A stretch of DNA of 64,000 bases, taken from JBAZZQ01 sp041658725 (lineage in GTDB: Bacteria; Planctomycetota; Phycisphaerae; JAAYCJ01). Below are positions 35,420 to 44,577 of the stretch, piece by piece. The stretch is taken from the NCBI GenBank assembly GCA_041658725.1, contig JBAZZQ010000009.1, positions 20,437 through 84,436 on the forward strand, read 5' to 3'. The stretch's first letter is position 1. The number at the start of each line of letters is the position of its first letter. The notes beneath the pieces are model-generated. The model was not told the origin of the DNA, ran no database searches, and worked only from the letters and a program-made list of their open reading frames with translations. A program made the translations under genes and the position numbers.

Positions 35420-37102
35420 ATGATGGATATGCTGGTATTGGGGCAAATTGCGGCGGAGGGGTTTCCCGGTCTGCCGACGGAAGGTGGATTTTTCAGTGTG
35501 TTTAAAATTTTAGGGATGGCCCTGTTTTTATTTTTATGGGCGTTTCCGGCGGGGTGGTGCTCGAGGGACGCCAAGGCACTGAGTTTGAACCAGATGATGT
35601 GGGGAGCCATTATTCTGGTGGGAGCGATGATCGGATGGTTTTTCTGGTTTTTCGTTCCGATTTATTTCCTGGGATTGATGTTTTATGTTTTGTTTGGGTT
35701 CGGGATGGTTTTAGTCTATGCCCTGTATCGGGATACCCTCGTGGAGGATAAGGACAAGATATTAAATCCGACGAATTTGCTGGCGGCGATGAAGGGTCAT
35801 CGCGAGGTGAGCTTCGAGGTTGTCGAAAAAGTGCGACTGGCGACGCAGCAAGGCCGGGAGGCGAAGATTCCCGAAGACGCGGAAGGTCAGAAACTGTACC
35901 AGGGGTTTCAGGATTTGATCTTCGACGGATTGTGGCGGCGGGCAAATGAAGTGCTGATTCAACCATCGGGGGACAAGGCTAAGGTTTGGTTCAAGATCGA
36001 CGGAGTGACCAACGAAAATGACGAGTGGGATCGGGCGTGGGGGCAGGGGGTGATCGATTACGTCAAGGGAATATGCTTAATGGATTTAAACGAACATCGT
36101 CAGCCTCAAAGAGGAAAACTGGTCGCCCAACAGGTGAACATGGACCGTAAGGTAACGCTGGACATCGAGACGGCGGGCAGCACGGCGGGAGAAAAGATGC
36201 TGGTCAGGATACGCGCCGAGGAAGCAAAGTTCACCATCGACGATATCGGTCTGACACCGGAGCAGGCGGAAAAGATACAGGGAATTCTTCGAACGAAGGG
36301 GGGGTTGGTTCTTTTGAGCGGTATGCCGGACGCCGGGGTCACGAGCACAATGTACGCGATTGCGCGAAGCCTGGACGCCTTTACTCAAAACATTCACAGC
36401 GTGGAACTCAACCCGCTGATGGACCTGGATAACATTACGCAAAACGTTCACCAGTCGGGCTCGGACAAAAGTTTCATAAAGCTGATTCAATCCATATCCA
36501 GGCGCGAGCCGGATACGATACTGATCGATCCTTGTCATAATCCTGAAACGGCGCAGATGATCGGCCAGATAGTCTCCGGTAAGGGAAAGAAGATATTTAC
36601 GACCCTTCGGGCCTCGGGTAGTTTGTCGGCGTTGGGTCGGATTGTGCGGTGGATGGATAATTTGGAAACGGCGGGCGCGATTCTGGAAGCGATCACATTC
36701 CAGCGATTGGTGCGGAAGCTTTGTCCCGCTTGCCGAGAGGCGTATAAACCGAATCCTGACATTCTTCGGAAGATGAATGTCACTGCCGATGCGTCGGTCA
36801 CGTTTTATCGTCCGCCCACTCAGGGGATGGTGGATAAGAAAGGCCATCCTATAGTTTGCGCGAACTGCCAGGGAAGCGGATACGTGGGTCGGACGGGAGT
36901 ATTTGAATTGCTGATGGTCGATGATAATCTGCGGGCGGCGATTCGGAGCGGTGATGCGTCGAAGATTAAAGCGGCGGCGAAAAAATGCATCGTGGCGCTT
37001 TGGCAGGATGTGGCTCTGGAAAAAGTGGTGGCGGGGATCACGAGTCTGCATGAAGTGATTCGGGCGAGCAAAGAGGCGGAGGCCCTGACGGGAAGAAAGT
37101 AG
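35420..37102 (+). CDS. Membrane-anchored GspE/PilB-like protein with degenerate ATPase motifs
   Basis: The 560-residue protein has three N-terminal membrane helices (about 27-45, 60-78, 80-105), then a GspE-type domain. The P-loop reads G301-MPDAGVTST, with Val307 where the essential Lys should be, although GLVLLSG and TMYA on either side match GPTGSGKSTTLYA. The Walker B stretch reads DTILIDPCHNPETA (365-378) in place of DVIMVGEIRDxETA, losing the Gly-Glu and Arg-Asp. The later TLHT His is replaced (TTLRAS). The zinc-site pairs CPAC and CANC are kept. It looks like a structural pseudo-ATPase. It probably acts with PilT and the CvpA-like protein. Confidence 0.85.
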   Translation: MMDMLVLGQIAAEGFPGLPTEGGFFSVFKILGMALFLFLWAFPAGWCSRDAKALSLNQMMWGAIILVGAMIGWFFWFFVPIYFLGLMFYVLFGFGMVLVYALYRDTLVEDKDKILNPTNLLAAMKGHREVSFEVVEKVRLATQQGREAKIPEDAEGQKLYQGFQDLIFDGLWRRANEVLIQPSGDKAKVWFKIDGVTNENDEWDRAWGQGVIDYVKGICLMDLNEHRQPQRGKLVAQQVNMDRKVTLDIETAGSTAGEKMLVRIRAEEAKFTIDDIGLTPEQAEKIQGILRTKGGLVLLSGMPDAGVTSTMYAIARSLDAFTQNIHSVELNPLMDLDNITQNVHQSGSDKSFIKLIQSISRREPDTILIDPCHNPETAQMIGQIVSGKGKKIFTTLRASGSLSALGRIVRWMDNLETAGAILEAITFQRLVRKLCPACREAYKPNPDILRKMNVTADASVTFYRPPTQGMVDKKGHPIVCANCQGSGYVGRTGVFELLMVDDNLRAAIRSGDASKIKAAAKKCIVALWQDVALEKVVAGITSLHEVIRASKEAEALTGRK

Positions 37103-37134
37103 ACGAGTAGTCAAGTAGTCGAGTAGACTAGTAG
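37099..37134. repeat. AGTAGACGAGTAG repeat
   Basis: AGTAGACGAGTAGTCAAGTAG and continuing words start at the stop codon of the GspE-like gene, so the stop (TAG) is the first word of the repeat. Same family as 26474-26567. Confidence 0.75.
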
Positions 37135-37167
37135 AAGAGAAGATTCAACTAATAGCGAGGTTTTGCT

Positions 37168-38958
37168 GTGGTATTTATCCTTATAACATTATTGTTCTTT
37201 TTGGGAATTGCATTTTTTCAGTCGATTCAGGGGACGTTCAGCGCCATGATCATGCTGGTGCTGACGATTCTGTCGGCGGGGGTGGCTGTAAATTTTTATG
37301 GTCCGATCAGCCAATCCTGGCTGTTGGAATATATTCCCGATTATGGGGATTCCGCCGCATTGATCGTGCTGTTCACGGTTTGCCTGGTGGTTCTGCGCAC
37401 GATCGCGGATAATTTTGTTAGGAGCAACATTATTATCTGGCTGTGGCCCGACCGGATACTGGCGGGGGTTTTGAGCATTCCGACGGCGCTGGTGCTGGTG
37501 GGAATGGGGAGTATCGCGTTTCAAATGCTTCCTTTTGACGGCCAAGTGATGCTTTTTAACCGCTTCAAAGACAACGGGCAAAAGCTGGAACGAAGCGGGA
37601 TTTTTCCCTTTGCCGACGATTTTACCGCCGGTGTGTTATCAATGCTGAGTCGGGGAAGTTTGCAGAACGAAGAAAAGCTGGGGATGGTGCATCCGGATTG
37701 GCCTGGAGAGATCAGCGCTCAACGGATCGGGGTCCAAAAAGAATCAAAGCATGCGATCCTGCCCGGCCTGGTCCAGGTTATGCAAGCCTGGAAGCGAGAA
37801 GGCCCCTTGATGGTCAAGGAATACAAACTTTCCGACGGTTCCAATTATCGATCCGCATTGACAAAGACCCCACCCAAAGTCACAGACAAACGTCTTGCCG
37901 CCAATGGAAGTTATTATCTTGTCGTTCGAATGACGTTGGACCCGAAAGCGGCGGATGGGGACGGATTTCACCGTTTCGGGTGGGGGCAGATTCGTCTGGT
38001 CGGATTTATCGGAAACGATCGCACTGCCCCCCTGGACTACTATACGATCGGGGTGCGAGATCCGGATATGCCGGTCGAATTCAATTTTATGCGGGTAAAA
38101 GTCATGGAACCCCCTGACTCCAAGGATGATGAAGCGGTCGCCGAGGAGCGAGATTATGGTCTGGTCACCCGCCAGGCGGCCATCGGTCCGATGTCGTTCG
38201 ACGTGGTGTTCGAGGTTCCGGAAGGATTCGCGCCTTGGTTTATAGAATACAAACGGTGGGGACGTGCGGACATGTCAAAGGTCAAAATATCGGAAAAAGG
38301 CCCGGGCGAGGACGAGGCGAAAAAGATGGTGGTGGAAGAGAAAGGGTCGGTCGGCCAGGTGGCTGTTGCGGGGGTCCACAATCAATTTCAGGCCGATCCG
38401 CAGCGGACCGCCTTTACAAATGAATTTCCGTTTAAGCTGGTCGGCGGAGCCGCCCGGGGAGACGTGGAAATCAGCGGGACCAAGTTTGTTCATGGAAGGA
38501 TCAGCGGAACCCTGGGCCAGGCGGGCGGACTGGACAGCGGGTCCGGACCGGTGATCAGCGAGTTTGACGTGTCAGCTGACAAACGATTGTTGCGGGTGGA
38601 ATGCAATTTTGTCTCAGCTGACAACCAGATGGTCCAAAATGTTTTCGGAATGGTGGGAACCGTCGCCCAGCAAAAAGCGATTGATAAACAGGGAAACGTT
38701 TATCTACCCATCGGGAAATATATCATTTTGAACGTGCCGGGGGGCGACCAGGTTGAGCTGATTTATAATGGGACCGGCGTGGAAGGCGAGGCCTCGGCGG
38801 GGCGCGATCAGTTCCAGTCCATCAACCGCGGCCAACTTCAATCGAATGGCGGAAAAGTGGGATTCCTCTATGCCGTTCCTCCTGGAACCCAAATGGATCG
38901 CTTTGAGCCCGGACGCCCATTTGAGAGCCAGACGCTGGAACTCAAGGCACCGAATTGA
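37168..38958 (+). CDS. CvpA-like membrane protein with large C-terminal extracytoplasmic domain
   Basis: The 596-residue protein starts at GTG 37168 (GCGAGG upstream). Residues 1-120 contain four membrane helices in the order and spacing of the CvpA (colicin V production) family. About 470 hydrophilic residues follow, with beta-rich segments (YYLVVRMTLDPKAADGDGFHRFGWGQIRLVGF, VVFEVPEGFAPWFIEYKRWG) that are not recognised. CvpA itself has an unclear role in envelope export. The gene follows the pseudo-ATPase and PilT in the same direction, suggesting an envelope-spanning complex. Assignment of the C-terminal domain is open. Confidence 0.68.
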   Translation: MVFILITLLFFLGIAFFQSIQGTFSAMIMLVLTILSAGVAVNFYGPISQSWLLEYIPDYGDSAALIVLFTVCLVVLRTIADNFVRSNIIIWLWPDRILAGVLSIPTALVLVGMGSIAFQMLPFDGQVMLFNRFKDNGQKLERSGIFPFADDFTAGVLSMLSRGSLQNEEKLGMVHPDWPGEISAQRIGVQKESKHAILPGLVQVMQAWKREGPLMVKEYKLSDGSNYRSALTKTPPKVTDKRLAANGSYYLVVRMTLDPKAADGDGFHRFGWGQIRLVGFIGNDRTAPLDYYTIGVRDPDMPVEFNFMRVKVMEPPDSKDDEAVAEERDYGLVTRQAAIGPMSFDVVFEVPEGFAPWFIEYKRWGRADMSKVKISEKGPGEDEAKKMVVEEKGSVGQVAVAGVHNQFQADPQRTAFTNEFPFKLVGGAARGDVEISGTKFVHGRISGTLGQAGGLDSGSGPVISEFDVSADKRLLRVECNFVSADNQMVQNVFGMVGTVAQQKAIDKQGNVYLPIGKYIILNVPGGDQVELIYNGTGVEGEASAGRDQFQSINRGQLQSNGGKVGFLYAVPPGTQMDRFEPGRPFESQTLELKAPN

Positions 38959-38996
38959 AGAAGGCAGTGGGAAAAGAAAAAGTTTCGGGTTAGATT

Positions 38997-40145
38997 ATGT
39001 CAACTACCGGACTGTATGTTCATGTTCCTTTTTGCTCCGGGAAATGCTTTTATTGTGATTTTTATAGTATTCCCGCCGAGCCGCTGCTTGTTGAGAATTA
39101 TCTGCAAGCGCTGGAATGCGAAGCAAAACTCGTTTGCGAAAAATATTTTGATTCGCCAAAACCGAAGGTGGAAACGATTTATTTCGGCGGCGGCACGCCG
39201 ACCTCGTTGGCGATCAAAGAGCTTGCCGAACTTGGGCGAATCGTTGAGAGTAATTTTAGCCGGGCGGCCAATTGCGAATTTACTTCGGAAGCCAATCCGG
39301 AATCGGTTACGGCGGGCAAAATACAAAAATTGAGAGAAGTCGGATTAAATCGATTCTCGATGGGCGGGCAAACATTTAATGATGAATTCCTCCAAGTGAT
39401 CGGCAGACGCCATACCAGCCGGCAGACGATTGATGCCGTGGAACTGGCGATTCGGGAGGGCATCAGAAACATCAGCCTGGATTTGATTTATGCCCTGCCG
39501 AACGAAAGTCTGGAGCAATATAAGAAGGATTTGGAAACGGCAGTGAAGCTACCGATCCGGCATGTTTCCTGCTATGAGCTTACCTACGAGCCACAGACGA
39601 AACTTTTTCCCTTGCGGGCAAATGCGATTGATCCAGCCGAAGAAGAAAAGCAGGTGGCGATGTTTCTTTTGGGACATGAACTTTTGACGGCGGCAGGCTT
39701 CGAGCATTATGAGATCAGTAATTATGCCAAATCCGGCCACCGGTGCCGGCACAATATTCATTACTGGAAAAATCTGGATTATATCGGCCTGGGCCCATCG
39801 GCGGCGGGCTTCCTGAAGCGAAACCGTTATAAAAATGTAAGCGATCTAAAAGAATATTGTCGAAGACTCCTGGACCTGGGGGAATTGCCGGTGGAAAGCG
39901 AGGAAGTTCTTTCGGATTTAAGGTTCGCCGGAGAAACGGCAATGCTGGCGCTTCGAACGGCATCGGGTATTGCAAAAAAAGATTTTACCGAACAAACAGG
40001 CTACGATCCTGTAAAACTGTTTAAAAAGCAAATCGAAAAGTTTACAGCCCTTGAATTGCTGGCCACCGACAACGAAAGGATTTTTTTGATGCCCACGGGG
40101 ATGATTCTTTCGAACGAAGTCTTAGCCGAATTTTTGCAGTCGTGA
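38997..40145 (+). CDS. hemW: Radical SAM protein HemW (coproporphyrinogen III oxidase-like heme chaperone)
   Basis: The 382-residue protein has the CxxxCxxC iron-sulfur motif in YVHVPFCSGKCFYCDFYS and the HemW pattern FGGGTPTSL, EANPESVT, LNRFSMGGQTF, IGRRHTSRQT, DLIYALPNE and the heme-interacting region near GLGPSAAGF. HemW-type proteins bind heme and act as chaperones rather than as oxidases. No Shine-Dalgarno is evident; a fragment of the CGAGTTTCGGG repeat lies directly before the ATG. Confidence 0.92.
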   Translation: MSTTGLYVHVPFCSGKCFYCDFYSIPAEPLLVENYLQALECEAKLVCEKYFDSPKPKVETIYFGGGTPTSLAIKELAELGRIVESNFSRAANCEFTSEANPESVTAGKIQKLREVGLNRFSMGGQTFNDEFLQVIGRRHTSRQTIDAVELAIREGIRNISLDLIYALPNESLEQYKKDLETAVKLPIRHVSCYELTYEPQTKLFPLRANAIDPAEEEKQVAMFLLGHELLTAAGFEHYEISNYAKSGHRCRHNIHYWKNLDYIGLGPSAAGFLKRNRYKNVSDLKEYCRRLLDLGELPVESEEVLSDLRFAGETAMLALRTASGIAKKDFTEQTGYDPVKLFKKQIEKFTALELLATDNERIFLMPTGMILSNEVLAEFLQS

Positions 40146-40166
40146 AGATGCCGTCCATTAATTTCA

Positions 40167-41153
40167 TCAAGGGCTAATCAGTTCGGTTCGATTGACCCCG
40201 GCGATTGTGTCTTGGGTTTCAAAAATATCTTGGGATTTTGGCCTATTGACTATCTGCCGGGTGCTGACTTTATATCTTGTTTCGGATTGGACGAGCAGGC
40301 CGTTTTGATAATCCAGATACGCGATTTGAACAGTCTTGTCCCTTGTTTCCTGATGTTTAAGTCTATCGGTGGAGACTTCAAAGACGTAGGGCAACACTTC
40401 GATTTCAATTTTCGCGCACCGCCGGCCTTTGACGGTTTCCACACCCACCAGCTTCCATTCTCTTTTTATCTTATGCTTTTTTCCGTAGGTTTCCTGTTCA
40501 ACGTCATCTTTCCAAGTCTCCCCGACATGCAAAATCTTTCGAGATGGAAAGAAGCGTCGCTCCGATTGCATCCTTTTCAACATGGACTCGTCGGTGCTGC
40601 CGGCAATAAGCTTCTTGAGCTGATTCTGAGCCATTTTGGAAGCTGGCTTAAGGTCTTTCAGTGATTTCTTGATGCTTTCCGCGTATCCCTGAACTTTCCG
40701 AGGGGTTCCATCCGATCCGACGATCATTGCGAATCGGGCATCAACCCCGGCTTGCTTATTTTCATCAACGAGCTTATTCATTTCATTTATTTCATCATGG
40801 TTGGGCAGTTTGGGCTTCTGGTCGATCCTGGGTTTTCCTGCCTCGAAACGGATAATTACCGTCTGGTTGTCCATGCTGCCTTTTTCTTCCCACAACGGCA
40901 TGGACACTTCGTAAAACCCTGTACCGTCGGGATTAACTTTGACACACTTATAAACAAGGTCGAAGATGCCGATGCTGGAAAATTTTTGTTCCTGCAAATC
41001 GCCCATTTTCCGAAGCTGGTCGGTGTTTATGGTGGTGCGATAATGAATGGTCTTGCCCAGAGGATGAACGTATTTGAATTCAATCTTTTCCGCAGGCGGA
41101 TTAACGGCTGCCAGTAGATTTAGTCCGATGATCGCGATTGTCAATGAATACAT
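40167..41153 (-). CDS. Exported protein of unknown function (DUF6263-like)
   Basis: The 328-residue protein has a signal peptide (residues 1-18 or so, MYSLTIAIIGLNLLAAVNP) and a beta-rich domain with GYAESIKKSLKDL, FFPSRKILHVGETWKDD and GVETVKGRRCAKIEIEV. This pattern resembles planctomycete DUF6263-type proteins, but the match is by eye only. It is convergent with hemW and divergent from pyrC. One D-N-x-T motif occurs (DNQT). Confidence 0.5.
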   Translation of the reverse strand: MYSLTIAIIGLNLLAAVNPPAEKIEFKYVHPLGKTIHYRTTINTDQLRKMGDLQEQKFSSIGIFDLVYKCVKVNPDGTGFYEVSMPLWEEKGSMDNQTVIIRFEAGKPRIDQKPKLPNHDEINEMNKLVDENKQAGVDARFAMIVGSDGTPRKVQGYAESIKKSLKDLKPASKMAQNQLKKLIAGSTDESMLKRMQSERRFFPSRKILHVGETWKDDVEQETYGKKHKIKREWKLVGVETVKGRRCAKIEIEVLPYVFEVSTDRLKHQETRDKTVQIAYLDYQNGLLVQSETRYKVSTRQIVNRPKSQDIFETQDTIAGVNRTELISP

Positions 41154-41309
41154 AAAGGCTCCTTGTCATGAACTCTCTGCTTCACTAACTGTAGCAACTT
41201 TTTCATCACAATCAAGCGGGAAGCTTTCATACATTCTTACAATAATAGACGATGGACAGGGCGGGTGAGTCCTGCTAAAATCTATCACAAAATTAATCAA
41301 GGTGAAGGC

Positions 41310-42611
41310 ATGTCATCAAAAGAACGTATTTTACTGGTCAACGGGTTTGTCGTCGATCCTGCCAATAATTTTCAAGGTCAGGCCAATGTTTTAATTGAAG
41401 AAGGCAAGATCGCTATGGTCGGAAAGGAAACGCCAAAAGCAGACCTTCGGATCGAGGCTGGGGGGCTTTATGTTTTGCCGGGATTGATCGATATGCACGT
41501 TCATCTTCGCGAGCCGGGGCATGAAGAAGAAGAGACGATTGAAACGGGGACCCGTGCGGCGGTGGCGGGAGGATTTACGAGTGTGGCCTGCATGCCGAAT
41601 ACGCATCCGGCGATTGATAGCGAGGCGACGGTGGATTTTGTTTTGCGACAGGCGAGCGAGAAAGGGTTTTGCCGCGTCTATCCGGTGGGCGCGATTACCA
41701 AAAATCGTGAGGGCAAGGAACTGGCGGAAATGGGGACGATGGTTCGGGCGGGCGCGGTGGCGTTTAGCGATGACGGGGAAGGTGTGGGTGATACGGCGGT
41801 GGCATACCGGGCGATGCAGTATGCGACGATGTTCGGCAAAACGATTATTCAGCATTGCGAGGACTTTTCATTGACAAACGGCGGGAGCATGAACGGAGGA
41901 TGGACGGCCACTTTGCTGGGATTGCCCGGACGACCCGCGCTGGCCGAGCAGATCATGCTGTACCGGGACTTGATTCTGGCGGAATCGACGGAATGCAAAT
42001 ATCACGCTGCCCATGTATCGACAGCGGCATCGGTGGAATTGATACGCGAGGCCAAGAAAAAAGGAATTAAAAATATTTCCGCCGAAGCCACGCCTCATCA
42101 TTTGCTGCTCACGGATGAGAATTGCCGGAATTTTGATTCCAATTACAAAGTAGCCCCTCCGCTTCGAACGGCCAAGGATATCGCAGCCTTAAAGGCGGGA
42201 TTGGCGGACGGGACGATTGATTGCCTGGTGACCGATCACGCCCCGCACTGCAGGGAGGAGAAGGAACTGGAATTTTTGTACGCGCCTTTCGGGATCATCG
42301 GACTCGAAGTGGCCCTGCCGCTTTATAGCAAGGCCCTGATCGACGAGAAGGTGCTGAACTGGATGGACCTCGTGGCCAAGATGACGATCAATCCTGCTCG
42401 GATTTTGGGGATCGACAAGGGGACGTTATCTGTGAACGCCGATGCCGACGTCACGCTGGTGGACCCGAACGCCCCGTGGACAATCGACGTAGATCGGTTT
42501 TTCAGCCGTAGCCGGAATTGTCCATATCACGGCTGGAAAGTTCGCGGCAAAGTGATCGGCACACTCGTTGCGGGACAGATCAGGCATAACGACGGTTTGA
42601 AAATGGAATAA
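41310..42611 (+). CDS. pyrC: Dihydroorotase PyrC
   Basis: The 433-residue zinc enzyme cyclises carbamoyl aspartate to dihydroorotate in pyrimidine synthesis. Metal-binding blocks are present: DMHVHLREPG, the Asp/His sites IIQHCEDF and HAAHVSTAAS, EATPHHLLLTDENC, and DHAPHCREEKE. The start at ATG 41310 follows AAGGTG; the GTG at 41265 has no ribosome-binding site and lies in the leader. A hairpin with T-run follows at 42652. Confidence 0.95.
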   Translation: MSSKERILLVNGFVVDPANNFQGQANVLIEEGKIAMVGKETPKADLRIEAGGLYVLPGLIDMHVHLREPGHEEEETIETGTRAAVAGGFTSVACMPNTHPAIDSEATVDFVLRQASEKGFCRVYPVGAITKNREGKELAEMGTMVRAGAVAFSDDGEGVGDTAVAYRAMQYATMFGKTIIQHCEDFSLTNGGSMNGGWTATLLGLPGRPALAEQIMLYRDLILAESTECKYHAAHVSTAASVELIREAKKKGIKNISAEATPHHLLLTDENCRNFDSNYKVAPPLRTAKDIAALKAGLADGTIDCLVTDHAPHCREEKELEFLYAPFGIIGLEVALPLYSKALIDEKVLNWMDLVAKMTINPARILGIDKGTLSVNADADVTLVDPNAPWTIDVDRFFSRSRNCPYHGWKVRGKVIGTLVAGQIRHNDGLKME

Positions 42612-42651
42612 TCTCGATCTTTTGTAGACCAGGATCGTCTATCTTTACTAG

Positions 42652-42675
42652 CCCCCGACGGTAGTCGGGGGTTTT
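42652..42675 (+). terminator. CCCCCGAC hairpin with TTTT, probable pyrC terminator
   Basis: CCCCCGAC (42652-42659), loop GGTA and GTCGGGGG (42664-42671) are followed by TTTT (42672-42675). It shares its core with the hairpin at 17150. The short T-run makes termination likely but not certain. Confidence 0.65.
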
Positions 42676-42695
42676 GACCTTCATAAACCAAACCA

Positions 42696-42715
42696 CCCCC
42701 TGCTGCCGCAGGGGG
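42696..42715. repeat. CCCCCTGC hairpin followed by CTAGT
   Basis: CCCCCTGC (42696-42703), loop TGCC and GCAGGGGG (42708-42715) form a perfect 8-bp hairpin followed by CTAGT, 24 bases after the pyrC hairpin. It belongs with the hairpin at 17150 by its GGGGGCTAGT edge. Confidence 0.7.
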
Positions 42716-42755
42716 CTAGTATGAGAAAAGTAGCGCCGTTTTAAAAGAATCAAAC

Positions 42756-43958
42756 GTGGAGCAAGAAGCACAGCAAAAAAATACTCATTCAAGATTAATC
42801 GCCGTTGCACGCATTATTTTTGCGGTGGTGGCCTTGGGATTTGTAGTATATTCGATACAGCTCAACGATTGCCTTGTAAAGGGTACGCAGCAATATAACA
42901 TTTTAAAAGTGATGGACGATCATTATGTAGTCCGGGGAAAATCCAGACGGGAAGTCATGCTGGGAGATTTTTTTTCGCGGTTGCTGAACTATTTTGTCCG
43001 AGAAAAATCCGGACAGGAAAGCATGGTTTCACGTGCGGATAAGAGCTATCAGCATCATACTGGGGCCGTCAGTTTAGCTAAGAATGTACAGCCGGTTCCC
43101 GCTATTTTGGGATTGGCTATTTTTTCCCTGGTTCCGCTGATTTTGGCGTATCGCTGGCGGCTGCTTTTGAAAGTTCAGGGGGTGAATCTGCCCTTTTGGA
43201 AGGTTCTTCAGTTGACCTACTCAGGACTTTTTTTGAATTTTTTTCTGATCGGGACCACGGGCGGTGATCTGGTAAAGGCATATTGGATCGGGAGGTTCTC
43301 ACCAAAACGCGCGGAAGGATTCGTCAGCGTTTTTGTCGACCGCTTTATCGGCGTGGTGGTGTTGATTTTAATGTCGGCGGTGCTGGTGGTGTTGATGTGG
43401 CACGATGCCCAGGTGGCGAAACTCAGTCGGGGAGTGGGGATACTGGTCGTGCTGTCGGCGGGAGCGATTGTGTTTTTGTTTTCGCGTCGGCTGAGAAGGC
43501 TGGTCCGGTTTGACCGGTGGAAAAATAAACTGCCGATCAGCGGGATGATCGACCGAATCGACCAATCGCTTCTGGCATATCGGAGGTCGGGTAGTGTTTT
43601 GGTCAAGGCCGCGATGGCGACGGTGGTTCTGCAATTATTGGGATCGACTGCTTCCTATTTTCTGGGGTCGGCATTGCAGATTAATGCCCATATCTGGTAT
43701 TACTGGCTTTACGTGCCCCTGGCGTTTTTGATCGGGTCGATTCCCGTCAGTGTATTCTGGGGATTAGGCCTGCTGGAAGGCGCCTATGTGGGATTTTTCG
43801 CGGGGAGCGGTTTTGCCAGTTTGACACAGGCGGCGATGCTGGCGATGGCGGTGCGGTTGATGCAACTGTTCTGGGCTTTGCCGGGAAGCGCGATGCTGGC
43901 CGTAGGAATAGGAAAGAAAGAGCCTTTAGCCACGAATAAACACGAAATAAAAATATGA
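42756..43958 (+). CDS. Lysylphosphatidylglycerol-synthase-TM/flippase-like membrane protein
   Basis: The 400-residue protein starts at GTG 42756. It has about eight membrane helices and the family features LILAYRWRLLLKVQGV, YSGLFLNFFLIGTTGGDLVKAYWIGRFSP and ASYFLGSAL. An extra hydrophilic segment between the first two helices (about residues 50-105) is unlike common members. The family moves lipids across the inner membrane or is of unknown function. The 3' end reads ACGAATAAACACGAAAT, a repeat word, and its stop overlaps the LOG gene (ATGA). Confidence 0.75.
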   Translation: MEQEAQQKNTHSRLIAVARIIFAVVALGFVVYSIQLNDCLVKGTQQYNILKVMDDHYVVRGKSRREVMLGDFFSRLLNYFVREKSGQESMVSRADKSYQHHTGAVSLAKNVQPVPAILGLAIFSLVPLILAYRWRLLLKVQGVNLPFWKVLQLTYSGLFLNFFLIGTTGGDLVKAYWIGRFSPKRAEGFVSVFVDRFIGVVVLILMSAVLVVLMWHDAQVAKLSRGVGILVVLSAGAIVFLFSRRLRRLVRFDRWKNKLPISGMIDRIDQSLLAYRRSGSVLVKAAMATVVLQLLGSTASYFLGSALQINAHIWYYWLYVPLAFLIGSIPVSVFWGLGLLEGAYVGFFAGSGFASLTQAAMLAMAVRLMQLFWALPGSAMLAVGIGKKEPLATNKHEIKI

Positions 43959-44473
43959 AAGACAAGATTGTAACGATTTTTGGGTCGTCTAAACCGCTGG
44001 AAAATGAACCGGGTTATAAAATGGCGTACGAGATTGGTTTTGCCCTGGCCGCCAAAGGGTGGACAATTTGTAATGGTGGATATGGCGGGACAATGGAGGC
44101 CTCGGCGAAGGGGGCGAAGGACGCGGGCGGATCGACGATCGGGGTGACGTGTACGATTTTTGATAAATCAGGACCGAATCCGTTTATTGACCAGGTCATC
44201 GAGACGAGCGATCTTTTTGTCCGGCTGGGGAAATTGATTGAACTGGGTCAGGCGTATGTGGTGTTGCCGGGCGGCAGCGGGACGCTGGTGGAATTGACCC
44301 TGGTCTGGGAACTGATCGCGAAACGACTAATGGAACCCAAACCGATTATATTGATAGGACGATTTTGGGAATCGGTAATCGAAACGGCCGCGATTGAACG
44401 TCCGAAAAGCAAGCAGTATGTTCAATTTGCGGATAACGCCGAGGACGTGATAAAAAACTTATCAGAAAAGTAA
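43955..44473 (+). CDS. LOG-family protein (cytokinin riboside 5'-monophosphate phosphoribohydrolase-like)
   Basis: The 172-residue Rossmann-like protein has GGYGGTMEAS and PGGSGTLVELTLVWE, the PGGxGTxxE signature of LOG (formerly lysine-decarboxylase-like) proteins. Characterised members split nucleoside monophosphates at the N-glycosidic bond. Its role here is unknown. The ATG overlaps the flippase stop, so both are co-transcribed. A CATTGCGAG-family repeat starts directly after its stop. Confidence 0.88.
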   Translation: MKDKIVTIFGSSKPLENEPGYKMAYEIGFALAAKGWTICNGGYGGTMEASAKGAKDAGGSTIGVTCTIFDKSGPNPFIDQVIETSDLFVRLGKLIELGQAYVVLPGGSGTLVELTLVWELIAKRLMEPKPIILIGRFWESVIETAAIERPKSKQYVQFADNAEDVIKNLSEK

Positions 44474-44575
44474 TCGTTCAGGCACGGTCATTGCGAGGAG
44501 CGAAGCGACGAAGCAATCTGGTTCTTTGGGCAAAGGTACGAGATTGCCGCGCCCGCTGTGCGGTCTCGCAATGAC
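44473..44575. repeat. CATTGCGAG-family inverted-repeat element, copy C
   Basis: Left part ATCGTTCAGGCACGGTCATT (44473 on), right part TGCGGTCTCGCAATGAC (ending 44575), with mismatched inner arms (GAAGCGACGAAGCAATC against GATTGCCGCGCCCGC). It fills the convergent gap between the LOG gene and tatA; its right arm ends three bases before the tatA stop codon. Confidence 0.85.
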
Positions 44576-44577
44576 GA

